Made by a program: the position numbers and the translations under genes
Origin: Onchocerca volvulus
Taxonomy: Eukaryota; Nematoda; Chromadorea; Rhabditida; Onchocercidae
Assembly: GCA_000499405.2 (NCBI GenBank)
Contig: HG738137.1
Coordinates: 15,587,873 to 15,651,872, forward strand
DNA: 64,000 nt
Direction: 5' to 3'
The notes under the pieces: model-generated
What the model saw: only the letters and a program-made list of their open reading frames with translations
Told to the model about the DNA's origin: nothing
The model's database searches: none
Shown: one piece after another, positions 23,301-36,028 of the stretch
How the letters are laid out: the number at the start of each line of letters is the position of its first letter
Numbering within the stretch: position 1 is the stretch's first letter

Positions 23301-26300
23301 ATTTGTTTTCTATTCATAATGGTTTTTATACATTTTTTTTATATTCTAATTTTTTTTTTTTTTTTAAAGCAACTAATCGATATTCATATGGCAATATTTC
23401 AGATTGATCCATTATCAAATTGGACCGAACAGAGTGATGAATTTTATCGTCGAATGCTTGAACGAATAAATATTTTCGCTACCGCAATGGCAAATATGGT
23501 CAAATATTCATTTATCATTGAACCGGGTACAATTACACCTCATTTATCGGTAAAAATTCCTCTTGAAAATCAGTATGTTTAATTTCAAAATTGAATGTTC
23601 AATAATTTTTGAAATTTTAAATCGATTTTCTTTTCTGAATGAAATTATTCTAAAATAAAATCTAAATTTTTCGTAAATAATTATGTTTAAATTTCCAATG
23701 ATTTATTAATTTGTTAAATGTATGCAGTTGAATTTGAATTTTTGGAATAAAAGTTTTTTGAAAGAAAAAAAAAAACTTTTCTTTTATAGAAATATAAAAA
23801 ACATGCAAATTTTTTTTTAATTTTGAAAATTTTTTTGAAATAATTTTTTTTTTGTCCTTTTTTTTTTTTTCAGGAATATGTCGCAGAATTGCGACAATTA
23901 GAAACATTTTTTGAGCGTAATCCGTTATCAGCGGAAGAGGCAGAACAGAATGCTTTTAACCGAAATCTTGTTAAGGCAAGAAATCAATGTTAGTTTTGAT
24001 TTAAAAACTGTTACAAAAAATAATATAATGCTCGTTTTATAAGTTATTTTTCCTTTGATTCTATGATTAAACAAGATTGAAAATGTCAAAGATATTTTAT
24101 TCTTAAAAAAATATCAATAAACATTTTTGACACTTCGAATGAAACGCAATCTGAATTGGGAATAAATTCAATTCCATATGTCTCATGATCACTTTTTTAT
24201 CAGGAGGTCATTTCTTTATCAGATATATTGAATAATTAAAGAATAATCTAGTATTACTGATCAATTACAAGATTTTTCTTTGTTTCTGGAAAAAAAAATT
24301 TTATAAATTAATTTTCTCTCATAAAGTCTGATTTCCGGTATCGATGTCAATGACTATTTTTCGCTACATGTCCTTATAACTCGATTAAGTTTTTCATAGA
24401 TCATTTTCTGATTGTTTTTCAATTTCAAAAATTTTGCAAGTTAAATATTATTTATATTGGAATTAAATCTTTATTATCCCAATTATAATTATAGTTTTAG
24501 TATTTATTTCAAATGTAGTAACAATAATGATCAAAATTGTATTATTTCGTGTTACAGTATTCGAATGTGCTGATATCAGTCGTGTAATATTACGGCATAA
24601 AAAAACAACGAATAATGATGATGGTTCAACGATTTCCTATAATTTTACAACACCAAGATCGTCAAATCTACACCATATAGATGATATTTTAAAATCTAGT
24701 AGTATGACAAATCATTCAAATGATAAAAAGTATCATTATGATTATTTCGTGAAAATTCATTTAAAAAAAAAAAAAAAAAGCTATAAACTATGACAGTAAT
24801 TCAAGAAAAAAAAAATTAATTTAATTCGATAATCATCTAAAATGGCTTATATTTTAATCATTTGAAATTTCTATGCTTTTTCAGATTTATATTACGACAT
24901 TATTAATTTGATATTCTGATTATTTGAAATCAAAATTAGCATATCAAAGATAAATGCGAAATAGCAATTTAGATCTTTTCGTTTATACAAAAAAATTTAT
25001 ATTACCGGTCATTTTACTCTAATGAACTTCAAATTAATAATATGAAACAACGTTTTTTTCTTTTTTTTTCTCCCTATTTTCTTAAATTTTTCCTCGAATG
25101 TTCATCATTTTCGTACTCATAATAATTGGTTTATTGATTTCTCTGAAATCAATCATTTATTGATTTTTTCCATTTCAACAAGTAACTTAAATTCAAAACG
25201 AATCTGCATATTCAATGATGAAATTCAGTAAAAAATTAAAGGTGTTTTTTTATAGGTTGCATAAAGTTATAATAGCTATCTATTTTTTGATTTTTTTCTG
25301 CATTTAACCAAATCGTACTTTAATTAAGCATCAGTAAAGAATTTCTACCGCCAATTCAGAATTAAAACTAGTCTAAAAGTTCTTTTTGCCCTTTTTGATG
25401 TAGTAATTTTACTTAATCATTTGTAATTAAAAGAATTTAGAAGGCTTATTAATGAAGAAAGTTGTTAAAAGTTAAATAATTTAATTTCCACAGTAGTGTT
25501 ATTATAAATGATTCTTTAAAAAAATTTTTTTTTTCTAACATTATTAGGAAAAAAATTATTTAACTTGTATCACTTTTAATTTTGATTCTTTTTTTGTGAA
25601 AATTTTTCAGAATAAATCAATTTTGTAAGTTTTTTTAAGCGCAAGTATTAATTTATTTTCATTAATTTAAATCTATTATTTATTGGCTTCTTACAAATGT
25701 TGATGATAATTTTTAGCGATGATTTTATTCACGCATCATACGTACGTGGTGGTCCATTATTGAACACATTTATTCTAACGCAAGCACCACTTCCGTCAAC
25801 AATGAATGATTTCTGGCAAATGGTTTGGCAGGAACGTTCGAAATACATTATTATGTTATGCAAAGCTGTAGATGTCAAAAGTCTAGGCTTATTAGATGGG
25901 GTACTACCGAACATTTATCTGTATTATTGGCCAAGGTATTATTTTTGGCATGGAAGTGCTAAATTTGAGCAGTAAACTTTCAAAATTTCAATTTTCAATT
26001 TTCAACTTTCAATTTTCAATTTTCAAGCTTTCAACTTTCTTCTAAAACTTTTATGAATGCTTTAAATGTTTCTGAGTTTTACATTAATTTACATACATCA
26101 GCAAATAACAAAGTAAAACCTTATTATTTCAAATTTATCATTTTTATCAACATTCATACATCTATTTAATAAATATCAGAAGTATTTTGGAATATTTTTG
26201 AAATTTTGCAAATATTTAGCTTAAATCAATTAATAGTGTATATTAAATTTTCAGAGAAAAGTTACCATTAAAATTACCAGTTAAGATTTAATTGAATTAC

Positions 26301-28648
26301 AGCAACAATGACGTTGTATATTAATGACACTTGAAATGATTAAATTAAAATTTCAAACTTTATTTATTTCTTTTTTTTCTGATCATTAATTATTGAATAT
26401 TGCCGTTAATAAATTATATTTTAAAATGTTACAACATTGAAATATTATATAGCAAAAATCAACAATACTGTTTAATTAATAACAATGAGAAGATGATATA
26501 AGTCTAGAAATTTTTTTTGAAGTTTGCATTGCTATATAACAAATTCAATATGAACGAAACAAAATTTTCTTTTAAATTATAATAATTTCAAATTTAAAAA
26601 ATTTTTTATTTAAATAGATTTGAAAATGATGAAACTCAATATGGTAATTATATTGTTTGCAATCAAAAAATCGATTGCATTATTGATCCATTGTTTAATG
26701 TTACCCATTTGACGATACATCGAATTGATGATGAAGAAGGCTTTGTGCATAAATTAGAACATTGGCAATATGATTGGAATGATTTTAACGATTTTTATTG
26801 GCCATTACGCATACTTCGTCGGTATATGCTTTATCTCTTTTATCACTAAAATCATTTGGTGGTTTTTTTTATCATTTAAAGTTTATCATTATCATTATCA
26901 ACAATATCGTTATTATACTCACCAACATTACCGCTATTATCATCATTGCTATCAATATTATCCACCATGATTATCAGTCATTTAACCTCTTTATTGCTTA
27001 CATGATTCAGCCCGTATTTTCTTGATCTCAATTTTTTTTTGAAAAATTAAATAATGCAAAGTGTAGTATTGTGATTGTTTCCAATTTGAAATTTTTCATT
27101 TGATGATAAGATAATGCCAAGTATCTCATTAATGCTAGGTATGATATTGTTATCATTTTTAATTTGAGATGGTATTAATTACGGTATTATTATCATTTCT
27201 AATTTGAGATGGAAATATGATGCTGACTATAGTATTATTATCGTTGCCTATTTTACAATAATAATATTCATGAAATTTGTATTTCTTGATGTATGTGTGG
27301 ATTTTTTGCATATAAATTGAAAAATTTATAAAAATTAGATTCACATCCAAAATACGAAAATTTTAAAAAAGGAAGAAAAGGAGTGAAGGAAATAATTTGA
27401 TTGATTATTCGATTTTAGTATAGTAATAAATGAAGACCAATGAAATTGTGCTTTATCTGTTTTGTCAAATTTTTTTTTTAATATTATCATTTTACATCAT
27501 ATCATAGTAATACAGTAAGCTAATCTTTCTCGTTCTTTTTAAATAATATAATGCGATAAAATTTGTATGTTTTCAAATGATCAAAATAAATCACACAATT
27601 TTCATTGACATTTTACCACTGCAATATTTTCTTTATTTAATTTCCAGTAAAAATGAAAATTAAGTGAAAATTTCGGAAAAATTTTTATCTTGATTTTAAT
27701 GAGTTATTTAAATTTTTATTTTTCTAGAGCACGCTTATCGCCAACGGCAACAATTATACATTGCTTAGATGGTTGTGGTCGTTCTGGTACTTTATTCACT
27801 ATAGAAGTGTTACTGATGCATTTACTTAGAGGTTAAAATTAAGTTTAACAATTTTCTATTTCTTTTAAATCTCTGATGATGGTAAATTTCGATTTAACTT
27901 TTATTAAATTTATCAAGGAAAAATTACTTTTCAGAAATTAGTCATCAAAAACTAATAAAAATATATGGTAGTACATCAAATAATTTTTTCTTTTTTAAAT
28001 AATATATCAAAAGAATTATTAAATAATTCTCTCAAATTACGGTAAATCATAAATTATATAAATTGTACGAGAGAACATTTCGCTTTTTAGTATTAGTATG
28101 TAAAATCTTCTCATGCTGATGCAATGATGTGCTAGATAAATGTTTTTATTACCTTCTGATAATTAATTTCTGTGAAATAACTTTTCCTTTATAAATTTTA
28201 AATTGACAGATTTTTTATGATTTTTGAGATGAATATAACTGAGTAAGTAATTTTTGCAATAAAAATCTTCCGCAAAAGAAAAAAAACCGATGTTATATAG
28301 TTTCCTAACTTGATATATATTATATCAAATGAACTAAAGCAGAACCAGAACCTAAAAGGTGAAGCTAGAAATGAACTATTGGATATATCTATATTAGATA
28401 AATAATTTTTAGGATCAGCTCGATATGATAAGTTGGTTCTTACGACAGCGATATTTGTTCGACTTCAACGACGTCATGCAATTTCATCACCGTTACAATA
28501 CCTGTTTATTTATCGTACATTATTACATTGGATGCAACCATTTATTACTTCAAATGTTACTCGCTTCATACTTGGATTAATTTTTCCTCATTGGGGTTTT
28601 ATAGGCAAATATCAGAAAATGCTCAATTATCAGTACAGAACTGAGTGA
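20395..28648 (+). CDS. Nematode protein tyrosine phosphatase-like protein with N-terminal extension, 11 exons
   Basis: Exons are 20395-20445, 20795-20983, 21575-21738, 22471-22573, 23403-23549, 23874-23988, 24558-24729, 25717-25935, 26618-26821, 27728-27831 and 28413-28648. They total 1704 nt, about 567 residues, and phases close. An acceptor at 20385 sits 9 nt before the ATG (possible trans-splice site). Residues 1-245 are charged and helical, with no family I recognise. The phosphatase domain follows: a modified pTyr-loop region (NLVKARNQLFECADISRV), DDFIHASYV, TQAPLPSTMNDFWQMVW, a WPD-like loop W-N-D near residue 440, the signature IIHCLDGCGRSGT (Cys about 467, Arg about 473, so HC-X5-R is intact) and a C-terminal LQYLFIYRTLL. 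Phosphotyrosine dephosphorylation in the cytoplasm is the family role. The pTyr and Q loops look altered, so activity may be weak or absent. Uncertain points: the exon 3 donor must be GC, and the exon 7 donor (24729) was chosen by phase. Confidence 0.8.
25978..26041. repeat. TTTCAA short tandem repeat in phosphatase intron 8
   Basis: About ten imperfect units of TTTCAA/TTTTCAA directly follow the exon that ends at 25935. It is a simple intronic microsatellite. Confidence 0.7.
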
Positions 28649-31600
28649 TAAATAATCTACTAGATTTATCTTAAAAAAAAAAAAACTTTTTTATTTTTGC
28701 TAAAAAGAAATTTTTCAGAATTTTTGTGAAAATTTGCAAAATATATTTGCAAAATATTTCAGAATTTTTCTTTTTCTTGGATTTAGTTTCAGGCTTAGAC
28801 TAGTATTTCTCTCTGCATTTAATTTTTAAATTTAAACTTATTCTTAAGCTATTATTTTCTTTTATATTTACATTATATTTTTGCTATTAATCAATGTTTA
28901 TTAAATGTTGAAATGTAATCAATTTTATGATAATATAAATGTTTTGTAGAAATTGTTGCTTTAATTTTTTATTTTTTAAAATATTATTCATTTTTTCTTT
29001 TTCCGAAATTAACAATTGCAAACTTCATGCATTATCACAGTAAACAATCAGAGTATGAACAGTTGTTGAATGCTCAAGACATTACCGATATTTCTCTTCG
29101 TAACTATTCGCTCCACCATCGCCATCACTTCTGATGAACTGTTGCCCATGCCACTGAATTATTGCTTTTGCTGCTGTCGAACTGTCCGCGAAATTCCTGC
29201 TATTTATTAACTGACTAAAAATTAGTCAAACTGCAACGAACTGTCGAACTGTGTCAAATTGAACGGCCGAATTGTTGCTATATCGAACAGCTGTGTCGAT
29301 CTGAAATTTACAGTCTCTTAGAGCATTTAATATATGTAAATATTACAGGAAAGATATTTTTTGCAAGTAGCGTATGTTACGTAGTGTCAAATGTTTTATG
29401 CTATATTTTATTACTATTATGTAAATATTTCATGTAATTTTTCTAATCACGTTTATATCAATCGACAAAAAAAAAAAAAGAAAAAAAATCAACTGATAAT
29501 CTCAGAACAGTTATTGGAAATCGATATGCACGAATATATCAAATACTTCGTCGTAAATATTTCCTTAAATATTTAAATTTAAATTTATTTGAATATACTT
29601 AGGATCCAATAGTTATAATCTCGATTATATTTTTTCCAACTTATATTTATTCATGTAAATTAATTGATAAAATTTAACGGCAAAAAAAAAGAAAGGATTT
29701 GGTTAGTTAAATAGAAATATTAATATGAAATAATTAAATATTTTATCGAATTTGCAGCGTAAAATGAAATCTGAAAGAAAAAGAATTCATTCATATCATT
29801 CAAAAGAAAAATGCTAATTTTTATTTTATCTGAATTTTAAATGTAACATTTCAAAATTTTCTTAAATGTGGTATTTTAATTTTAAATGTGAAATTTCAAA
29901 TTTGAATAAAATTTAAGCTAAAAAAAACAGCTCTATTAGAATTATATTTGTATATATTTATAACTTTGTTTATAAATGTATGCAACTTTGTAAAAATATG
30001 TTTGGAATTATATATGAGTTTGTAGCTGGATATATGTTCTTGTACGTGGACGAATATAAATTTATTTGTGAATGTAAGTTTGTACATGGATGTTTTATAG
30101 TTGTATATGGTTTCCGTATGTCATATGTCAAGTGGTCTTGTTAAATTTGTTTAGATCTTAAATAAATTAATGAATAAAATAAACATTAATATTTATATCC
30201 AAAAAAAGAGAAAATTTTGAAATGGTTTTTTTCTTTTTCTAAATAAAAATATCCCAAGTTTAATATGTGAAGACATATTTCCGTAAAAAATCGATATATT
30301 TTGATTTCCTACTGAAATTTTTGTTTTGAAGGAAAAATTGAAGTGGTGATGCAAAGGATGAATTTGAACAAGAGAATAAGTGGAATGAAAATATATTATC
30401 TATCATTTTATTTTCTTTCATTTACATTTTTTAAAAGCAAGAATAACAAAAATTTTTTTCATCACTTTTTTAACGAAAAAAATAATTTCTTCTTCATTTA
30501 GTTTTTAATTTTTCTTTTAGTAAATTATTTTAATTTCGAATTTCCGTTTTCTTAATTAATTTATTACCGATGATTTTATTTAATTTAAATAAATTCATTT
30601 AATTAATGAAGTTGATATCTCTGATTTCTTTTCTCCTGTCTCTTATTCTTTAAAGTTTGCTTTATATATTGCGTAAAATAAATTTCCTCTCAAAAAGATA
30701 CAATAAAAAGAAATGAAACGAAAGAAAGGGGAAGAGAGAGGAAGAAAGAGAGAGACAAGAAAAAAGATATTACAATGATTGCTAAAATAACTTCAAATAA
30801 ATCTGCAAATAAATCTTCTGTTTTATATTCTTTTGGTAAAAAAAAGAAAAAAAATCCCTTTTTTCATTTATTTAAAATTAGGTCAATTCTCTCTCTCTCA
30901 GATGAACCTATTTCAGGGTGATAAGGAAGGCATAATTTTAGTTGACAAAAAAAAAACCCCAAAATTATAATAGCATTTCCTGCACATTGTCCATAGATGT
31001 ATTAGTATGTGGAAAATTGGATGAAAAAGTCGTCAAGTTCCTTGATAACTGTTTGATAATTGATAAAATATCAATTCTTTTCTTTTCTTTTGAACAAGAA
31101 AATAAAATATTCGTAAATCTGTCTTTGATAGTTATCAATAATTAATTAATACAACTGCGAAATTAATTTTGATATGTATTAAATTTAGTTCATAGATGTA
31201 TGAATATGCAGATGAACTGGATGAAAATTGTTGGTTAATCATGTATTGATTGAAAATTCTTCGAAATTATTCCTTTCTTATTCTTATACATATATATATC
31301 TTGGATAATTAACAATAATTAAATAATTTACACGTGAAATTAATGTCAATTTGTACTGAATTTAATTTCGTGTATGCATTCAACAATTATTGCTAATTCA
31401 TTCAAATAAGGTTATATTTTCGGAATTTGATTATAAGTGTAGGCATTCCTTTTTTCATATATCAAATTTAATTTCCTGTATATATTAACTGATCATTATT
31501 AGTAGTTAATTATATAAAAATCAGCATTTCGAAATTTAATTATAAATGAAGATATTCTTCTTTTTGAATATTGAATTTGATTTCATGCATGCTTTAATTA

Positions 31601-32027
31601 ATTATTGCGAATTTATTAATACGAAATTAAATTGATAACTGAAAATATATTTATAATAATAATGTAATAATATTCGAAATTGACCAATTTTAAGCGGAAA
31701 GAATTTACCCAAAATATTGTAATAAGTAAGTTTGATAAAAAATAACAATCATCTAATAAATGGTAATTTTTTTTTCTCTAAAGATTGAATGATTACAAAA
31801 ATTCTAAATTTTTTTTTTTTTTTTTTATTTGGAATTATCATTGTTTAATTTGGATTTATTGTCTTTCTATTGTTTCACTAAATTTCGCTTACTGTTTTAC
31901 ACCAACTAATTTAGTTTTTAATTCAGATCTATTGTTTCATTTTGATTTATTCGAATTTTAAATAGTAAAATATGTTACAAAGTATTTTATAATGTTCAAT
32001 ATTTAATTCATTTTTATACATTTTCAG
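28649..32027. other. Intergenic 3.4 kb between phosphatase and collagen genes
   Basis: No gene is visible. A GC-richer island at 29050-29300 holds several GAACTGT motifs. A GA-rich purine block lies at 30710-30765. From about 30975 to 31660 diverged segments recur with TAGATGTAT, GATGAA, AACAATAATTAA and TTTAATTTC, suggesting an old ~200 bp tandem repeat. The sequence just before 32028 should include the collagen promoter or trans-splice acceptor. Confidence 0.45.
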
Positions 32028-35000
32028 ATGTTTTATGGTGCTATAGCTGGCATAACTTTCTTAATTAGTGCTTTGACAATATTAGCACAATTAATTTTTT
32101 TGCCAATATTTTTCAAGCATGCTGGAATTATAAGACATGATGTTGAGGAACGCATGAAATTATTTAAGGTTATCTATTTGTTATTAATTATAATTAATTA
32201 TTAAAAATGGAAAAATTATTGCCAAAACTGTTTTCTTTGTAAAAAAAAAAACTATTATTTTCGGTAATACTTTTATTTAAATATTTTTAACTGATTGTAA
32301 GATAACTTATTAATAATTTTGAAACAAATAGAAAAAGAGCTAAAAAAATTTTACGACATAATGTGAAAAATATATATATCTAAAATAAGTTATATTTTTG
32401 GAAGTTTATTTATAGCTATTAGCCGATACAGGTGATGTACATCTAACTGAGAAACGTCAAAAATTGTTACGTAGAAAAAAATCGGCAAATATTTGTCCAC
32501 CGCCTGAATTTGGACCACCAGGACCACCAGGTATAAAATCCAATATTTTATTAAATAATAATTCAGATATTTTATACAAAAAATTGTGATAATTCAAATT
32601 AAGTTTAAGTGAATTCAATCAATTTATTTTTTTTTTTAGGAAATCTATGATAATTCAATTTAATTCAAATTAAGTTTAAGTGAATTCAATCAATCTGTTT
32701 TTTTAGGAGATCCAGGTGAGGATGGAGAACAAGGTGATAATGGACCTATCGGATTACCAGGAAAAAGTGCGTTTGAACTCCTGAATGAAATCCAGCAACA
32801 ATGCATTATTTGTCCACAAGGAGAACGTGGACCTCCTGGAGCACCGGGTAATCAAGGAATACAAGGTCCAAAAGGTGATCGAGGTATTCCAGGAATTCCC
32901 GGATCCGATGGCCAAGATGGTATTTCATGAACTTCTTTTTTTTTTTTTATAATTTGACGGAAATGTGCTTCAGAAATTGCCAATTTCTTAATTTGTTTCT
33001 TTTAGGTGAAATTGGTTTAGAAGGCCCAGAAGGATATAATGGAACAAGTGGAATTAGGGGTCCAAAAGGACCAGATGGAAAGCCTGCTACAGGCGGTATT
33101 GGAGAACCGGGTCCAAAAGGACTTCCTGGATCTATCGGTAGAACTGGACCACAAGGTCCTCGAGGTAACTCTTAGCATTTCAGCTAAAAGTTTCGATCTA
33201 ATTGATAGATTAAAAAAAACTTTATAAATTCAGATGTAAAGCCATAATTTTTAGGTAAGCGAAACTATGTGTATGGACCTCCTGGACCGGATGGTAAGAA
33301 AGGTGTCAAGGGAATGGATGGTCTTCCGGGGAATTTCGGTCCTAGAGGTAATCGAGGACCAGTTGGTGAACCAGGTGCTAATGCGATCTTCTGCCCTTGT
33401 CCATTAGAAATGAAATTACTTGATGGAAAGAATGCGGTAATTAATATTCTCTTGAAAAGCCTTAAGAAGGAAAAAAATTCAAAAACTTTAAGACTGTTGT
33501 ATTTTGCCTGAAAAATTGATTTATTATTAATGAAGTTTTTTTTTTTGCATATTTTTTTCTTTAGAAAAAAGATCCTCACATATCTTTATTTCAATAAAAA
33601 AATTGAGGGTTAGTATTTTGAAAAAAGAAATCTTTTTCTTTTTTTTACAAATTTCTCGAATTATCATAAAATAATATTCTTTGTTTCATTTCATAATAAC
33701 CGTATTATTTTCCAACAAATGAAAAATGAAAGAAATTTTCAGAAGAAACCACAACAATTGACAAAAATGAAACGAAAAAAAGAGAAGAATATAAAGTTAC
33801 ACGAAAGTTCAACTTATACATCAGTAATAACTGATGATGTATCGAATGAAATTTCAAATGTAAAATCAAAACAGCCATTTATTTTATCACCAAAAATTCA
33901 ACTTGACAATATGCCACAGCAACTTCCCGCAATGTCATCACAATCAACGATAATTGAATATGATGAAGCGATGAATGATGAAGAAAATGATAATAAAGGT
34001 AATGATAATGATTATTTTTAATAGCTAAATTGTTTCATTTAAATGATACCTTTTTTTCACTTATCTTTTTCTATTTTAGATAAATAAGTATGAAAATTGT
34101 GCTTATTTGAATAATATTTTTTTTTTTTTTGTCATATCCATACTTTTAATTAAACCTAGTATTTTCTTATTTGATCCGACAAATAACTTCTGAAAAAGAT
34201 TATGAAGATTGGTGATAATGATGCTAATTATTTATTTTAGTTCCTTTTTATTTATTTTATTATTTTTTTGTTCCATTTCGATTGGAAAATAAAAGATCAA
34301 TTGAGAAATTTTTAATTAGTAAATTATATAGTGGTTTTTTTTAATTAATTAATTTAAAAGTTCAAGAAATATAGCATGCTTGTTTCAGTATTATTTTAAT
34401 CTTAATTAGCCTTAGAAAATAACTGTTATTATTATAAACGAATAATTTTAAATTTTTAAATAAAATTTTAGATTCGTTGAATGAAAAGATCAAAACTTCA
34501 ATTAGTATAAATGATGAAAATGATAATTATGATGATAATAATGATAAGCCATCATTACAAATTGCGAATAATGGACAATTAGCATCGAAAATTCTTCCAA
34601 TTACTAATAATCAAGAAAATAAAGTTAGTTTAATATATACTATAAATTTTTTTCTCTCAAATTTCAATGATACATGCTTGAAAAAATGTTAAAAAATTTC
34701 AATTTTTTTCTTAGAAATTTTGAAAAATATTTCTTAAAAAGTTAAGAAATACAAATTCTTGATATAAATTGCTTAAAATGAGAAAATATTTCGTTTATGA
34801 AAAGATATATAATAGAAAAAAAAAAGAATAATTATTTCGTATTATTATTATTTCATTGTAAAATTATTTTATGGATTTAAATAGAATAAGATGATTATGG
34901 CTAACAAACAGAAAAAATTAAAATTGAAGTAAATGTATAAAAATTGCATTTTTCGATGCCACGAATTAAGCAAATATCTTGAATGAAATAATTTGCAAAA

Positions 35001-36028
35001 AGAAGGAATTTAAATTTTAAAAAATAAATTCGAAAAAATTGTACATTTTGCTTGAATAGCAATTCAATTAAATTTAATTCATTTTTCTTATATCGATCAG
35101 TTTATTTTATATTTTAAATAGATTATCTTAGAAAATATCCTTTTTTATTAAATTTTTAAAAGCTAAAAAAAAGTCTTTCGTAATAATTATATTTTAGTGA
35201 ATTTGAAATACTTTTCATAATTTTTTTTTTTTTTTTTTTTACATCCTTTCTCTTACTTGAAGAATGATTTAATGGTTTAAAAATGAAAAAAAAAAAAAAA
35301 AATAGAAAAGTTTCCAGAATTTTCAGGATATAAAACATATTGAATTTTCTGCTAACACAGAACAACAGCAAATTTCCGGAATTAACAAAAATGATTTCCA
35401 TCAATCATATCAACTTAGCGATATTGCAAACTATCTTGCACATAATGTTCGCATTACAGTTGGTGATATTGAAGATAATGCAAATAAACAAATTCCTGAT
35501 AAAATACATGATCAGGAACTTTTAAAAGGTATTGAAAAAAACTTTTATATAAAACAAAATTGATAATTAAACGATAATCTTTTAATTAATGCAATATTTT
35601 AATCATTAATTATTAATTAGTAGAAGTTTTTCACACTTATTAACAAAAGCAAATTTATCATCAAATATTTCAAAATGTAGTAAATTCTGTATAAAATTGA
35701 TATTTTTGATGGCTTTAGTTTCGATCATCTTCGATAATGCTCGTCATTTTGCCAAAAAGAATCCTTTAATTATAATTTTTGCGAAATTATTGCCAAGGAT
35801 TCAGAAAAATGAACTAATCATGATGATAAAGGATTTTTCAGAAGATAACGAAAATAAAATTAGCATAAGAAAAAAAAAAAGTGAAAAAGCAAAATTAACG
35901 TTAGCAATAATTTTTCAGTAACAACAACTACAACATCAGAATCATTGATAACCGGATATCCGGATGAGACAACCGGTTCAACTCGTTTACGATTTATTTA
36001 CGTAACTAAACGTCCAAGACAAGATTAA
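32028..36028 (+). CDS. Cuticle-type collagen with long non-collagenous C-terminal tail, nine exons
   Basis: Exons are 32028-32168, 32416-32530, 32707-32919, 33006-33164, 33255-33436, 33743-33998, 34472-34623, 35327-35528 and 35919-36028. They total 1530 nt and 509 residues, with all phases closing. A TTTTCAG acceptor abuts the ATG. Residues 1-47 form the nematode cuticle collagen N-domain with a hydrophobic segment (about 5-30) and an HDVEERM motif. A basic site RRKK (66-69) could be a subtilisin-like processing site. Gly-X-Y repeats run from about 80 to 260, interrupted near residues 105-120 by a Cys-containing break (QQQCIICPQG) and ended by FCPCP. Residues 271-509 (exons 6-9) are Asn/Asp/Lys-rich, without Gly-X-Y, ending in a TTTTTSES segment and RPRQD. 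Cuticle collagens are secreted by the hypodermis and cross-linked outside the cell. A tail of nearly half the protein is unusual for this family. The exact orthologue is not assigned. Confidence 0.88.
32591..32708 (+). repeat. Duplicated splice-acceptor segment in collagen intron 2
   Basis: About 50 bp starting AATTCAAATTAAGTTTAAGT is present at 32591-32641 and again at 32662-32708, each copy ending in a poly(T)-AG-GA acceptor (AG at 32638-32639 and 32705-32706). Only the downstream acceptor continues the Gly-X-Y frame. Use of the upstream one would give a stop within three codons. Confidence 0.85.
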
